64,000 nt of DNA from Pyrrhosoma nymphula. Its lineage: Eukaryota > Arthropoda > Insecta > Odonata > Coenagrionidae. Of the stretch, positions 53,000 through 64,000 are shown in pieces. Within the stretch, counting starts at the first letter, position 1. The number at the start of each line of letters is the position of its first letter. The stretch spans positions 183,280,386-183,344,385 of the forward strand of contig OY754327.1 of NCBI GenBank assembly GCA_963573305.1, read 5' to 3'. The notes under the pieces were generated by a model. It was given only the letters and a program-made list of their open reading frames with translations, had not been told where the DNA came from and ran no database searches. The translations under genes and the position numbers were made by a program.

Positions 53000-54100
53000 T
53001 TGGCGTGGCAACTGCTCTGACGTCTTAACGATTTTCTCACTTCTGCATTGTTCCATCTTGGTTCGCTGCCCTCTTTTTTACTTTACTTGAAATGCATTTT
53101 CTGATCCCCGAATGTACGATCGAAAGAAAAGCTTTCCAACTACCCTCCGTGTCTAACTTTACCCTTGATTCCTGGAAGTCGGGAAGAGAATTTTTAGATG
53201 ACTCTTGAACGCATTGAAATCGGCTTTTTTTTAATGTAGAACTTTCTGCTTTGCTTAAAATTTTTAATTATATTCAAAGAGAACTTTGCGGTAACTACTC
53301 TATGGTCACTAATGCCCTCAACAGTGTTTACCTTAATTACTTATTGCGGTATATTTGTTGTCAACAAATCAAGAATGTTGTCCCCTCTGTTAGGCGTCGT
53401 AGCTATCTGACGTAGGGCATTTGATGAGAACGTTTACAGCAGGGACTCGGATATATCTTTGTCTCTTCCCCCTGATATGTAACTGTAGGTCCTCCAATCT
53501 ATAGAGGGCGTATTGAAATCTCCACCTGCGATTAATTTTCTTTCGGTGTTCCTGGATGTGATGTTCTTTATTTATGTTTCGAGTTCTAAAATTGAGGTGA
53601 CGTCGGTGTTGGGTGGCCTGTAGTATGCGCACACGAATATGGTTTTTGATTTAGGGCATCTAATAGAGCACCATACAGATTCTAGGCTGGTAATTGGGAC
53701 GATTTCCGCTTGGCTGATAATGGTTTTTTACAGCTATAAATACTCCGTCTTCGGTTCGGTTGGACCTATTTTTTCTGTAAACGTTGAATGATTTAGGAAA
53801 AATTTCACTATCAGAAATATCGTCCGTCAGCCAACTTTCTGTGCCAAAAATGACGATACACTCCGTGCTATGAATAAGGTGGTGAAATTCTGGAATCTTA
53901 TTTTTTAACTACGGCAGTTAACTACTGCAACGACTAATGCTTCATGATTATTGTTTATGCGTTTCGGAGAAGTTTCAAGATTGCTGTCTTTAATTAAGCT
54001 ATTCTTGGGCCCTATACTTGGAGTACTCTTAGCTAAATTACTACCTAGCAACACATAATTATTGACCCCACTAATTGACCTGCCCTGTAGCCCACCGTTT
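53000..54100 (-). pseudogene. CR1 endonuclease region
   Basis: In shifting minus-strand frames: VVNCRSLKNKIPEFHHLI-type start, TESWLTDDISDSEIFP, VYRKNRSNRTEDGVFIAV, CAYYRPPNTDVTSI, LIAGGDFNTPSIDW and GISDHRVVTAKFSL. This is the order of the apurinic-type endonuclease of CR1 elements, including the Asp-x-Asn (GDFN) and Asp-His (SDH) residues. Several indels and stops break it. It would nick target DNA. Confidence 0.8.
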
Positions 54101-54103
54101 ATG

Positions 54104-54845
54104 TTAAACTCGACGAGTGTGCTCAAGTATCCTGCGCGCTACCTCCTGCGATGCCTTGTATGTATAGTGGACACCCGAGCGATTTATAGGCACCCGACAC
54201 GAATCCAGCAACGGCCTGAGGTCCAAGAACTCCGCTCCCTCGCTCCCACAGACTTCACTGAGTCTCTGGTTTATGCCTTCCACTCGGCTCCAAACCATCG
54301 AACCCCGATCCGTCCTAGGTACCAAGCTGCATATGGTAAGCCTCAAATTGATACCAGATTCTCCGCGAATACGGCGGAACTCGGAGCATAAGTCTCTCAC
54401 AGAGCCTAAAATCTCCCCTGATCCCATATTCACGGGATCATTGGTCCCAACATGGGCCACCCCATGCAACTTAGAGCAGTACGCGCCCCTGGCCGCCGAC
54501 TTCATCGCCTTCGTCACATGTGGCACCTTTCCTCCCGGTATACACAAGGAGTTGGCCCGTGGTTCTCCCTCTCGTCGGGCCTTTCCACGCAGCAGGGACT
54601 CTATACGCCGGACATTGGAGCTACCTTTTACTAAAATTCCCTCCCTCCCCTCTCCACTCCCACTCGGCGACCCACCTCCCAGCTCCTCCGCCAGCACATC
54701 AAACCTATTGCTGACGGGGATTGACTCAGCCTCCGCCCCTGCCAATCCTCGTTTACGGAGGGTGACCCCGTGGCTGCACCTCGAGACCACGTTCCATGTC
54801 CCCGAAGCAACGGAGGGAGACGACACCGGAGGCACGTAAGTCCGA
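54104..54845 (-). pseudogene. CR1 ORF1 with esterase (SGNH)-like domain
   Basis: An open frame on the minus strand carries the esterase pattern of many CR1 ORF1 proteins: ILVKGSSNVRRIESLL (usual GDS replaced by GSS), LCIPGGKVPHVTKAM, GVAHVGTNDPVNMGS (block III), SLVPRTDRGSMVWSRVEGIN and SGVHYTYKASQEVARRIL, where the usual DGVH is SGVH. The nucleophile motif GDS and the Asp of the final dyad are both changed or uncertain, so catalysis is doubtful. The N-terminal end meets Penelope-like sequence. Confidence 0.8.
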
Positions 54846-55131
54846 GAAAGCAATCCAATAGGTGCTTGGCGAAGTTGGAATTACAATACCCGTGTTTAAA
54901 ACATGCTTTGTGTTCCTTAAGTCTATCTTGGAATTTCCTACCAGTCTGCCCGACATAGACAGCTGAACATTCGCACTTGAGTCTGTACACTCCACTCCTA
55001 TCCAATTTTGGGATGTCATTTGTTTTCGAGAAAAAATGTTTGAGATTGTTGTTGTTGTAAATTGCTGTTCTACAGTAGTTTCTCGGAAGAACCGTGGTGA
55101 ATTCAAACTTCGCCAAGCACCCATTGGACAA
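54846..55131 (-). pseudogene. Penelope-like element GIY-YIG domain fragment
   Basis: Minus-strand sequence reads NNLKHFFSKTNDIPK, SGVYRLKCECSAVYVGQTGR and FQDRLKEHKACFKH, then NSNFAKHLLDCF. GVY...YVGQTGR..RLKEH is the GIY-YIG nuclease signature that closes Penelope-like proteins. No reverse transcriptase part is present. A 22-bp inverted repeat of the AACTTCGCCAAGCACC coding block marks the upstream border (55112-55133), so the copy appears to turn back on itself. Confidence 0.78.
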
Positions 55132-56210
55132 CGGACATAAGGGACCATAACAGCAGCCAACGAGACTTTTATCTAGGCTTGTCGATAGGTAGTGTAGCTC
55201 TTAGTAGTAGTAGTAGTACTCCCTTATACTTGAATCCTTATCTGTTACTTAGTACTAGCAGCACGCCGTCCATGTTTTCTACATAAGCCTTGAGTCTATG
55301 TCCATTTGTGTAGTTGCAAAATACATATATATTATCGGTCCCTCTCCAATGTGATTAAATCTGTAGTGTAGTGCATTCTAGTGAGGCTTCGTCTCGTGAC
55401 AAGCATTAGTGATTTATGCTAATGCATAATTAGTCGTAGTTACACTAACTTTAGGGTATAGTGTAATGCAAGTTGGTGAATACTCACCCCCTGCCACACA
55501 ACCCTGAGGTGGCTTGCAGGGTATTTCTAAATCTACAAAGTACAGGGACCATAACAGCTGCCAATAAGACCTATATCTAGGTTTGACGATAGATAGTCTA
55601 GCTCTTAGTAGTATTTGTACTCCCTAATACTTGAATCCTTATCTGTTACCTAGTACTAACAGCACGCCTTGCATGTTTTCTACATAAGTCTTGAGTCTCT
55701 GTCCATTTGTGTAGTTGCAAAATACATATATATATTAATGGTCCCTCTCCACTGTGATAATATCTGTAGTGTAGTAGTGCATGCTTAGTATTTTGTAGAT
55801 GTAGAAGAGTGATTTTTCCCTGGAAACTTTACACGTTGAAGGTAAAGGCTAGACGCTCTGGAGCAAGTTGAAATTTTGAAATGTATACACGCTGATAGTG
55901 ATATTGTTAACGACTTGTTGTATGCTTCCCGCTCCCCCCTCCTCAACCTCACTCTCTTCCATTAACCCCCTACCTTCGTACCCTATCTGTTTTTCCCTAT
56001 CTTCCAACCCATCAACCGATTCCCCCTCCCCCACCCACAGCCACCACAGTTCTACATCTACAAAATACTCCGCAAGCCACCTCAGGGGTGTGTGGCAGGG
56101 GGTGAGTATTCACCAACATGCATTACACTATACCCTAAAGTTAGTGTAACTACGACTAATTATCTACGCATTAGCATAGATCGCTAATGCTTATGCTTGA
56201 AGCCATGAGA
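55132..56210 (+). repeat. Two CR1 3'-end copies in inverted orientation
   Basis: AAGGGACCATAACAGC starts one copy at about 55138 and AGGGACCATAACAGCTGCC another near 55544. Both continue with ACTCCCTTATACTTGAATCC or its variant and TTGTGTAGTTGCAAAATAC. They match, inverted, the 3' end of the minus-strand CR1 (50600-51245). A third block at 56051-56200 (TACATCTACAAAATACTCCG) is in the opposite sense to the first copy. Confidence 0.75.
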
Positions 56211-56344
56211 CTGGAAAAGTGAAATTATTGGCATCAGGTTATTTTTATGGCAACAAAGATATTTATTCTAACTTTCACCGCAAAACAATAATTGAGAACT
56301 TGCTGAAGTTTATGATTGAGTGGAACGAAAGTGTTTTCCTAAGA

Positions 56345-57640
56345 ATTTCAATATTGGAATGAAATAGCATCGAGCTACTTCAATCCGAAGACATTTGAAG
56401 TGAATACCGTTCCTTGTTCATCGACAAACAGAATTTAAAATCAAAGAAGCGCAGTCGTATAGTTAAAAGCATGTCGAAAGAACTTGAGATGACATTGGAT
56501 ACTCTGGAAAGCTGACTATTTAAAAATGAAACCATTAATTTTTCACGGTTTGCGCATAAATACATCGCACTTGAAAAGTTCTATTCCCGAATACTTTGCT
56601 ATGATAGGTGTGCGCTAAAACTCGAGCTTGACATTATGGGTTACTGCAGAGTGAAACAAAGTGATCCAGTTTTAAATCCCATCCAAACTATTGTTTTTTA
56701 TAGTGAATATCGCACATTCCTGTAGCTAATTGTGTATTGTAATTCCACCTACACCAGATATATCTACACACCTAATTAGATCGAAGAAAAACTTGTAAGC
56801 GCACTTCCTAAAATGCGTTTCCTGGTTTAATTTCATAAATTACTTTCGGAAAGAGTAAGCTGCCAAATGAAGAAATTAAAGGAAGTCTGGAACAAAATTA
56901 AATAGCTAAGAACAATTCGCGGTATTTCAAATATAATACCCTGCACGAAGAAGGCCTTATACGATCACTGTAGGGAAGTGGCCTTTGGAATTATTATTTC
57001 GAGCTCAGAGACAAAGCTCAGCCAATCATGGATGTCGACTAAATTTAGTTTAAACAGACAAGATTTAAGGTGCTTTCCTCTAAAATGTATGAATATTGTT
57101 GCCTTGAGACGTAGACTTGGATTTGGAAAAAAAATGGGGGAAATGGTAGCGTAATGAGATTTCGATGTTATTGAGCAAAGTGATCATTATTCTGGATTCG
57201 TTAACTCTTTGGTTATCCTTCAGCTACCTTACGTGAACAAATAAAAGGTCTCCCTCCACGGAGCTGCTTTAGCTTCTTATAATTATTTTATTTTGTACGC
57301 GTATTCATCGACGTAGAAACTAGTCAAAACTTTAAAGTATTTTCGCTATCGCTATGTCTGGAATTATGTGGCTGCGCTTCTTTGATTTTCATTGTTTTCT
57401 GTCGATAAACAAGAATACGAATGATTATTTTATTTTATACGCGTATTCATTGACGTGGAAACTTGTCAAAATATTGAAGTATTTTCGCAATCGCTGTCTG
57501 GAATTATATGGCTGAGCTTCTTTGGTTTTAATCTTTTCCATTGATAAACAAGAATCAGTATGCACGTCAATTTTCTTAGGATACAAATAGACCAACGCTA
57601 TTTCATTCCAATGCTGGAATGCCGTGGAAACCAACTAGGA
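56345..57640. repeat. Unidentified repeat with internal 140-bp tandem and inverted copies
   Basis: Two ~140-bp tandem units (about 57283-57422 and 57423-57560) begin TTATTTTATTTTGTACGCG and TTATTTTATTTTATACGCG and share AAGTATTTTCGC and GCTTCTTTG blocks. An inverted partner lies at 56350-56470 (ATTGGAATGAAATAGC; AATCAAAGAAGCGCAG). The minus strand reads WNEIALVYLYPKK but has no family match that I recognise. Confidence 0.55.
56940..57250 (+). repeat. Unidentified coding-like repeat, copy A
   Basis: Shares blocks with 58640-59165: ATTGTTGCCTTGAGACGTAG, CTTACGTGAACAAA, and the peptide pattern SSETKLSQSW.STK.SLN in the same frame. Peptide-level conservation suggests remnants of a mobile-element gene. 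Family unknown. Confidence 0.55.
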
Positions 57641-57767
57641 AATAAACTCAAAGCCTGCCTTCATACAACTAATATTAACCAAATAAAAATGGCTTGGTTG
57701 CTACGCACTGATGAATCATCATAAGGATTCAGCATTTACTTGGTTGGTTTGCGGCAGTTTTACTCAC

Positions 57768-57878
57768 GTTTTCATATCCACTAACCGCTTTCTGCAGTAA
57801 AAAGGCCACGACTTCAAAAACAGGAAACATTCTAAACCTTAAAGTCGCCCAAACACCTCCATATCCAACCACCATCAG
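57768..57878 (-). CDS. Candidate 111-bp exon, unconfirmed
   Basis: On the minus strand TATGTCTTTTCAG is followed by 37 open codons (LMVVGYGGVWATLRF..., ending AVSGYEN) and a donor GTGAGT. Length is a multiple of three. The product is hydrophobic and not recognised. Nothing nearby supports a gene, and a stretch this short can be open by chance. Confidence 0.25.
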
Positions 57879-58639
57879 CTGAAAAGACATAAGAAGATGC
57901 GCACCCGTGCAGTGAAATATGCCTGCCTGCCTTCACAATTCCCCATTTCCTTGCAGCATATGCAATTGTTATAGAACAATACAATACTGCGTTTTACATT
58001 TCGTCTCCACCCAGATTTTCATCATGCGAGATCTATAGAAAAAAGTCTTCGAAAAACATTTGTGGTACCACTTTTAATGGGAATAAAGCGTTTTGAGTGG
58101 ATTTTTCCCTAACTTAATTCTGGAAGCAACAATTATTTTTAGACAAAGTAAAGAAAATTGAACCAATGTTCTGTAAAAAGCGCAGAATTAATTAGGGATT
58201 TTGATACCGTAAGGACTTCCTGACAACGATAGTCTGAATTCTATATATTTGAGGTGAACATATCATTAATTACTTTTTAACGCAAATTAATACGAACAGG
58301 AAACAAAAAAACGAGCTGTGGGGATGTAAACCAAAGATGTGGGCATTTCGTTTCCGCGCATTCTGGCTGAGTGAACGTGAATACGCGTGTAAATTAAAAT
58401 AATCATAAAAAAACTAGTCTATATCATATCCAAGATGCCATAATTAATTCTGGTCAGTTTAACGGACTTTGGTTCAATTTTTTCCCTTCAATCATTTACT
58501 GTTTCTGGAATTAAGTTTGAAAAATTCCACAGCACACATCGAAGGAGTTGCTTTCACGAATGTTTTTTTCAAATAATCGCGCATGGTTCGCGATAAAATC
58601 TGGCTTTAGGGAAATAAGAAATGCAGTTATGGTGGAGAA

Positions 58640-59165
58640 GCAAAAGGGAGACAAAGCCTTACACGATACGGGGCCTTATACAGTAGCCGTAGGTATGAGA
58701 TGTTTGAAATTATTAGGAGCTCGGAGACAAAACTCAGTCAATCATGGATATCGACTAAACTTAGTTTAAATAGTCAAGATATGAGGTTTTTTCCTCGAAA
58801 ATGTATTCATATTGTTGCCTTGAGACGTAGACTTGGACTAGAAGAGAATGGCGGAAAAAGCAAGCTTAATGAGATCTCGATGTAATTGAGCTTATTGATC
58901 ATTATTTTGGATTCGTCAATTTATAAGGCATTCTTCAGCTCGACAGAATCAATACAAACTTTGTAAATTTGGCAATAACTTTTATTTAATAGGACAGGTT
59001 TCATCGCATAGGCGACATCACCAATGCGATGAATCCGGTCGTATTAAATAAAATTCATTGTGAAATTAACAAAGTTTGTATTGATTCTGTCAATATGGAT
59101 TTTTACAAAAATACGCCTAAGAATATCGTGTTCATTCTTCAGCTCCCTTACGTGAACAAAATATT
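58640..59165 (+). repeat. Unidentified coding-like repeat, copy B, with inserted palindrome
   Basis: Counterpart of 56940-57250 with ~80% matching blocks, interrupted at 58941 by a 191-bp insertion. Confidence 0.55.
58942..59132 (+). mobile_element. 191-bp palindromic insertion with 13-bp target duplication
   Basis: CATTCTTCAGCTC stands on both sides (58929-58941 and 59133-59145), while the sister copy at ~57215 has only one such site. The insert begins GACAGAATCAATACAAACTT and later contains its inverse, AAGTTTGTATTGATTCTGTC, with a central hairpin around CATCGCAT/ATGCGATG. Target duplication length suggests retrotransposition. The sequence resembles a Penelope-like 3' region in my judgement, but this is not proven. 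Confidence 0.65.
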
Positions 59166-61979
59166 GCGAGCCGAACACACATTTATTTTGTCTTCGAATA
59201 TTTTCGGTTTAAGTCTCATCCCCGTAATGAATTGTGAACCAAGGAAAGGGGTAAAAAATGATCGCACTCATAGGATTCCTAAATGGAGGGTGGGCACAAT
59301 CGATCTATCAGTCTATAACTATATATAACAAATAAATATTTATAAGTGTTGTGAGTACACATGAAAATGTTTACACTAAGTGAGAACATATTTACAGATG
59401 TAATTTCGCTACTGTGACTATTTTAGGCTTCTTTTCCTTTCTCTTTCAATAAATTAGCTCTTGTGCAGCAAAACAACTTTTTATGACGTCAAAATGCTTG
59501 CTTTCGTTGACGACTGCATTATGCGTTTTATATTTTATAAATCTATCTAAAGCGTCATAGATGTGCCTTGTAACATATAAAAGCATGTCAAAACAAGCTG
59601 AAATATTAAGTAACTCATAATGTGTTCAAATAATTGAATTATTAGAGAAAATCTAAATTTAATGTATTCTCTTCGACACGATTCGATCTCTTCGAGCTAA
59701 TTGCCTTTTCAAAAGAAAATATAATGGTAGAAATGTCTTTTGCAGCGGTGGTATTCCCCGTACTCTGATGGAGACTTCCAATGGATATTTGAGTTCTGGC
59801 TTCCACATGGTAGCTTTCTATTACGAGAGACATCGGGTGACTTTGGCCGACTGACTGATCGTTCATTTGCTCATTTTCCCTCACGCATAACCAAACGGGA
59901 GTCCAAAATCCAACCCATCTCCTCAAAAATCCCTTAGCAGATCAAGATCGTCCTTCGGGTGGAGGTTCCCTCTCGGCAAGTGAGTTCGGAAGGAGAGCTG
60001 TTGTTCCGCTCGGAGTTCATTGCTCCCCGCTCAGGGGGGCACGGTGCGGCCGCGTTATCACTTCGTTGTCAACTCGGGACTTAGAAATATTTCGGCACCG
60101 AGGCGGTACGATTTTTTTAAATAGAACTGTACATGGTTGAAATTTACACTATTTAGTGGCTGTTCAAAGTAAGTCCTTCCATTATTACTTACGATATTTC
60201 TTTATGCTTCTATTTTTCTTCAAATAGCGTTTTTGTCTTCAAAAGCGTCCAAATTTCACAATTTCAACAAAAGAAATTTTAATTTCCATGTCAAGAACGG
60301 AATGGGCTTATGCCCGAGGCCTGAATGAATTTGGTCACATGGTCAATACAAGAACTACTGTAGGATTTTCATTCGGGTATTTTTCACTCTTTCCCCTTCC
60401 TTTACTCTGACTCCTATTTGTGATTCAGGTGTGGGAAGAATGAGCTCTACAGCCTCTCAAGTAGCACACAAACACTACTATGTCCAGAAAAAGTCACTTT
60501 TTTACGGCCATTATTATGTTTTCCCTTAGTTTGCCTACATGTGGGGATTTTTAGCAAGCCTAAGCCACGATGTCAATTTTTCTTTCTTCCCGTTGGATTT
60601 CAACGAACACCTTCTCCTACCTAACGGTCACCTCCGTTCTTCCCTAATGGTAGTTCTTCCCAGAACGCGGAGTTTGATATTAACCTTAATCGAATTTGAA
60701 GCTTGATACGTTCAGCGCAAGGAGGCCGAATGGGTCCGTCGATCGGTGATTAGCCTATCAAAAAATAAGTTGCAGATAAAGTCTCGGTTCTTAAATGTAA
60801 TGGCTACTCGTATATGGAGTGATTAATTTCGACCACCGTCCTTTTGACCTCTTCACTTGTGCGTGGTCGAGAAGCAACTATCATTTTGTTAATTATTTTC
60901 GCACTATATTTTTACGTTATATAAGCTGTTAAAATACTGTAGTTAAGAAAAATATTGAATAGGATGCCATGGAAATAAAATTAAGCCATTTCTTAGGTAG
61001 TGACGGGGAGTAGTTTAAAAAAATGTTAATGTAATAATATAATCAATATTTCAAAAAAAAAAAAAAAAACGAGGAAGGAATGCGCTTTGACACTAGAGCA
61101 GTTCACGATTTGTCATAATATTTTTGGGAAACGGAGAGTTTTAATAAGGAATAGAAAAGCAATATGTTAATAATGGTATCATTAATTGAAAAAAAAATGA
61201 TTAATACACCGTCGCTTTTAGGTATTTAAGGAATAGACGATACAAATTATAGATAAGCCGCCTCGGTACGATAAAAATCGTACCTAGGCGGTACGATTTT
61301 TTTCAGAACTGTACCATCACACGAATGCTGACCGTGAAAAAAGTCTGCTAACCATAAGGCTACAAAGGTCTCTTCACCAAAAAGTACGCTGCCCAAAAAA
61401 GCATAGCAGCTAACTTGAAAGCGAAACGGAGGCTTGAAAAGTCCCAAAAAGGGGAAAAAAACTACGCTTTATAGGTGCATATCGGCACTACGAGTGAGTT
61501 GAGAGTGACAGAAGCCGCCAACAGCTTCCTGAACACATAAGGTAAGAAAATAATTGTAAAATCATAACTAATGGAGATATGCACAATGATTAACATCAAA
61601 ATGCAAAGGAAAGTTATAAGCTATATGAGCGATATGATGATGAAAAAATGATGATTGAGTAATTTTCACAATACGAAATTAGAGAGACGCCCGGGTTCCC
61701 AAGAGCGGAACACCTCTTCACCGTTTCTTTACCCAGCGTTCAGCCACGACCTCCGAGAGACATTTTATTCGATTCACGATTCAAAATAAGGTAAATGTTG
61801 TCAAGTGAAATTTTTCGGCGATGGTATTTGTCCAATAAAAACAATTAAGTTCCTCTGAAATATAGTCGGGTTCTTTATTATTATCTTCTTTAATATATTG
61901 TCCATTATTATGCTGGCTACAACAATCATAGCTGATGAAAACAGGCAGTATTCACTAGGTTTTCTTAGCTCCCCGCGAA
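59166..61979. other. Unassigned region with short repeats
   Basis: A 30-bp block AGGCGGTACGATTTTTTT...AGAACTGTAC occurs at 60101-60132 and 61286-61314 in the same orientation, the second beside the palindrome GGTACGATAAAAATCGTACC (61265-61284). A 17-A run lies at 61053-61069. The 94-codon minus-strand frame at 59642-59926 has no known domain. Confidence 0.4.
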
Positions 61980-62350
61980 TCGGCACACCCTGCCTCGACG
62001 GCAGCCTTCGCTTGCCCTCACCGTCCGCCTGCGACTCGTGACGTCACGAACAAGCGCTCAGGCCTTGTCTCTCGGGGGTCGTGGTTCAGCTCGCGAAGCG
62101 ACGTAATACGCGTCGGTAAGACCTACAGAGGGTTTTCAAACTGTCGTTAGGATCACCCAGTCTCACAGACGATTCTCGGTGAAGTTAACGACGAGTTTCG
62201 GTTGAAGGTGGCCCCGGAAATGTCGGTTGGGCGACATCGATAGGTGGCGGTAGCAGAGCCCACGGAATTCTTCCCCCGTTAGCTGCTTCCACTCTTCCCT
62301 GCAAGAAATTGCCTCGCATCGCTTTGAAAAATGTTTACAACCATTCTTTC
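61980..62350. promoter_or_regulatory. CpG-rich block with CRE palindrome, possible promoter
   Basis: CpG density is well above the flanking DNA. CGTGACGTCACG at 62037-62048 contains a full CRE/ATF palindrome, TGACGTCA. No TATA box or downstream exon was identified with confidence, so direction and target gene are unknown. Confidence 0.35.
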
Positions 62351-64000
62351 CTGGCCTTTCTTGCTTCATGGGAATAAAATTTCATAATTTTGAGTTTTGT
62401 AATTTTGAGATTTTACTACAAGAAAAAAAAACAAAATATGTTTGATAGTTTTAATTGAGACATTTGTACATTTGGATTATCGTTTTAAAAAATGTTATTT
62501 TTGCATTTCCCAGACATAGTTGAGAAAAAGCCCTTTTTAAGGCAACAAATTAGTCTGTGCCAACATGAAAAGTTTTATCGATTCCTTTTTAAAATATCAA
62601 TTATATTCCCCAAGAGATATTTTCATAAAATATGGGCATAGAAACTAAGATCATTTTATTAATGAAATGCATTATGTAAAAAAAGTCTCTTTAAAGAAAT
62701 ACCAGTTCCCACTGATTTGAAGACTTTAAAAAATAAATATTAACATTTGCATTAAATGTTATTGCCATTTTATCTACACTGTACAAGGTCGCCGAGCAGA
62801 GGTGAAACTTGGCCATCAACATTATATCATACATCCTCTGCTTGCTTAAGTGTATTCTCAACAACAAACATAAATGGGGCTCTAATATGGAGAGGAAACA
62901 AAAAAGCCCTCTTCGACTCTTCCACCACCACTCTTTCTCTCTCACACACACTCTTTTCCCTCTAGTCACACGACGACCAAATGACACCACAGCGGCGGCG
63001 ACGACACTGAACACTCAAATGTTTAAATTATTATTAGCGTGCGTGAGGGAAGTAAGGTCCCTTCCCTTCTGCACTCGAGGTAGATCTTCCTGCACCCTTA
63101 TCACGTTAACATTCTTCTTCCTCGTCTATATGAAAATGCGAGTATTTATCAGTCTGACGGGCTCACTTGTACTGGCCCTATATTATTGATATAGGTATAC
63201 CACCTATCATCTATTTCAAAAATTATCTAACAAAGGAATTGAAAATATTGTCCATTTCAGGCTGAGTGATGAAGATGAGTTAATGCATTTTTGTGATACA
63301 CGCATCAACCAATCAGTTTTAACCACCAATAAGGGTTCATTGATACTCTGAACTAAATGGGAAGAGTAGTTAAGCAAGGAATAATGAATATAGAATACTG
63401 ATTCCCCAGGAATTCAACCATGAAATGTCATATTTTATCATAAATAAAGCTATTCCACAGTGGATTCTTTTCAAGAAACTCTTACCGAATAATTCTGCTG
63501 TTTGATGTTTTGCTCATCATACGTTTCTACTCGAATTATGAAACAGCACGTAACAATTAAAAGTAAACCTGATATCCCTTTTATATTCCAAAAAAAACCT
63601 GAGATTTGCAAAAGATTATCAGAAACATCCCTCTCCTGGAGAGATATTCGATCCTTCTATTGTGAAGCTAAGCATGCAAGTAAACCTTTAACACTGAAGC
63701 ATGTGAAACAAAAAATACTGCACCACATTTCTTGCTCCTCATAAATCAGTCACAATACAGGTGAAATTATCTGAAAATAGTTTATGCCTCAAAAATCTCG
63801 AAAGACCACAATTGATTGGTGAGTGTGAAAGTGGGAATACTGACTAAAATGAGTTAACAAGAGAAAACCAATATTCAAAAAATAAGACAGAAATAGCATA
63901 AAAGACGTCTAAAATACTTGACAAACAACACCTAAATGAGTCATAAGATTCTGAATACCATGAAATACATCTACAACTGTAACTCACACCAAATGCGCAA
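62351..64000. other. Unassigned DNA at right end
   Basis: Open frames such as 62809-63189 and 63502-63744 show no recognisable domain and no splice-site context that I trust. No repeats with clear borders were seen. Confidence 0.4.

Larger units (their letters stand above)
50600..54845 (-). mobile_element. CR1 retrotransposon, near full length but broken
   Basis: Minus-strand ORF1 (esterase-like), endonuclease, reverse transcriptase and 3' UTR follow in CR1 order. The 3' UTR has TACATCTACAAAATACCC and CAAGCCACCTCAGGG blocks that recur elsewhere in the window. The 5' side ends against a Penelope-like fragment at about 54846. Several frameshifts make it inactive. Confidence 0.85.

Noticed and set aside
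62809..63189. 126-codon plus-strand open frame
   Set aside because: No domain, biased composition from a Ser/Thr-rich simple region, and no splice or promoter context.

Overview
The window looks like a stretch of a large, repeat-rich arthropod genome, most likely an insect. The evidence is: spliced genes with GT-AG introns, almost no ordinary coding sequence, and a dense mix of arthropod-type mobile elements (Gypsy, Copia, CR1/L2-like, RTE-like, R1-like and R4/Dong-like non-LTR elements, Penelope-like, piggyBac, mariner, Tigger/pogo, Harbinger-like, hAT-like). No finer taxonomic call is justified from sequence reading alone. All domain calls were made by eye; no database search was run.

Layout. 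1-6.3 kb: decayed Ty3/Gypsy element split by a Tigger/pogo transposon. 6.9-7.4 kb: CR1/L2-like 3' end. 8.2-13.2 kb: piggyBac element carrying two later non-LTR insertions, one of them R1-like. 13.5-13.9 kb: tandem repeat. 14.7-24.0 kb (minus strand): the one convincing host gene, a secreted leucine-rich-repeat protein with two coding exons that splice in frame across an ~8.3-kb intron full of transposons, including a small element that encodes a MADF protein. 26.3-31.2 kb: mariner split by a 3.4-kb RTE-like element with a 12-bp target duplication. 31.2-33.25 kb: Harbinger-like element inserted at the very tip of a second mariner (33.25-36.0 kb) that has ~750-bp terminal inverted repeats. 36-39 kb: Copia element with an internal deletion in pol.

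39.1-49.1 kb is the most striking part: a head-to-tail minus-strand array of R4/Dong-like retrotransposons (reverse transcriptase plus restriction-like endonuclease) set in (TAA)n microsatellite. Two copies keep open frames of 1127 and 1183 codons, one is 5'-truncated with a 504-bp in-frame deletion, and one is a 290-bp mini-copy holding only the two ends. The upstream end of the fourth copy is fused to most of a tRNA-Asp(GTC) sequence that still carries CCA, as expected if the reverse transcriptase jumped from the element RNA onto a mature tRNA.

49-56.2 kb: hairpin-rich tandem repeats, a CR1 element with an esterase-like ORF1, a Penelope-like GIY-YIG fragment, and inverted copies of the CR1 3' end. 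56.2-59.2 kb: an unidentified repeat family and a 191-bp palindromic insertion with a 13-bp target duplication. 59.2-64 kb: mostly unassigned, with a CpG-rich block holding a CRE palindrome near 62.04 kb that may be a promoter. The elements do not form a pathway; what links them is nested insertion, which gives a partial order of events.
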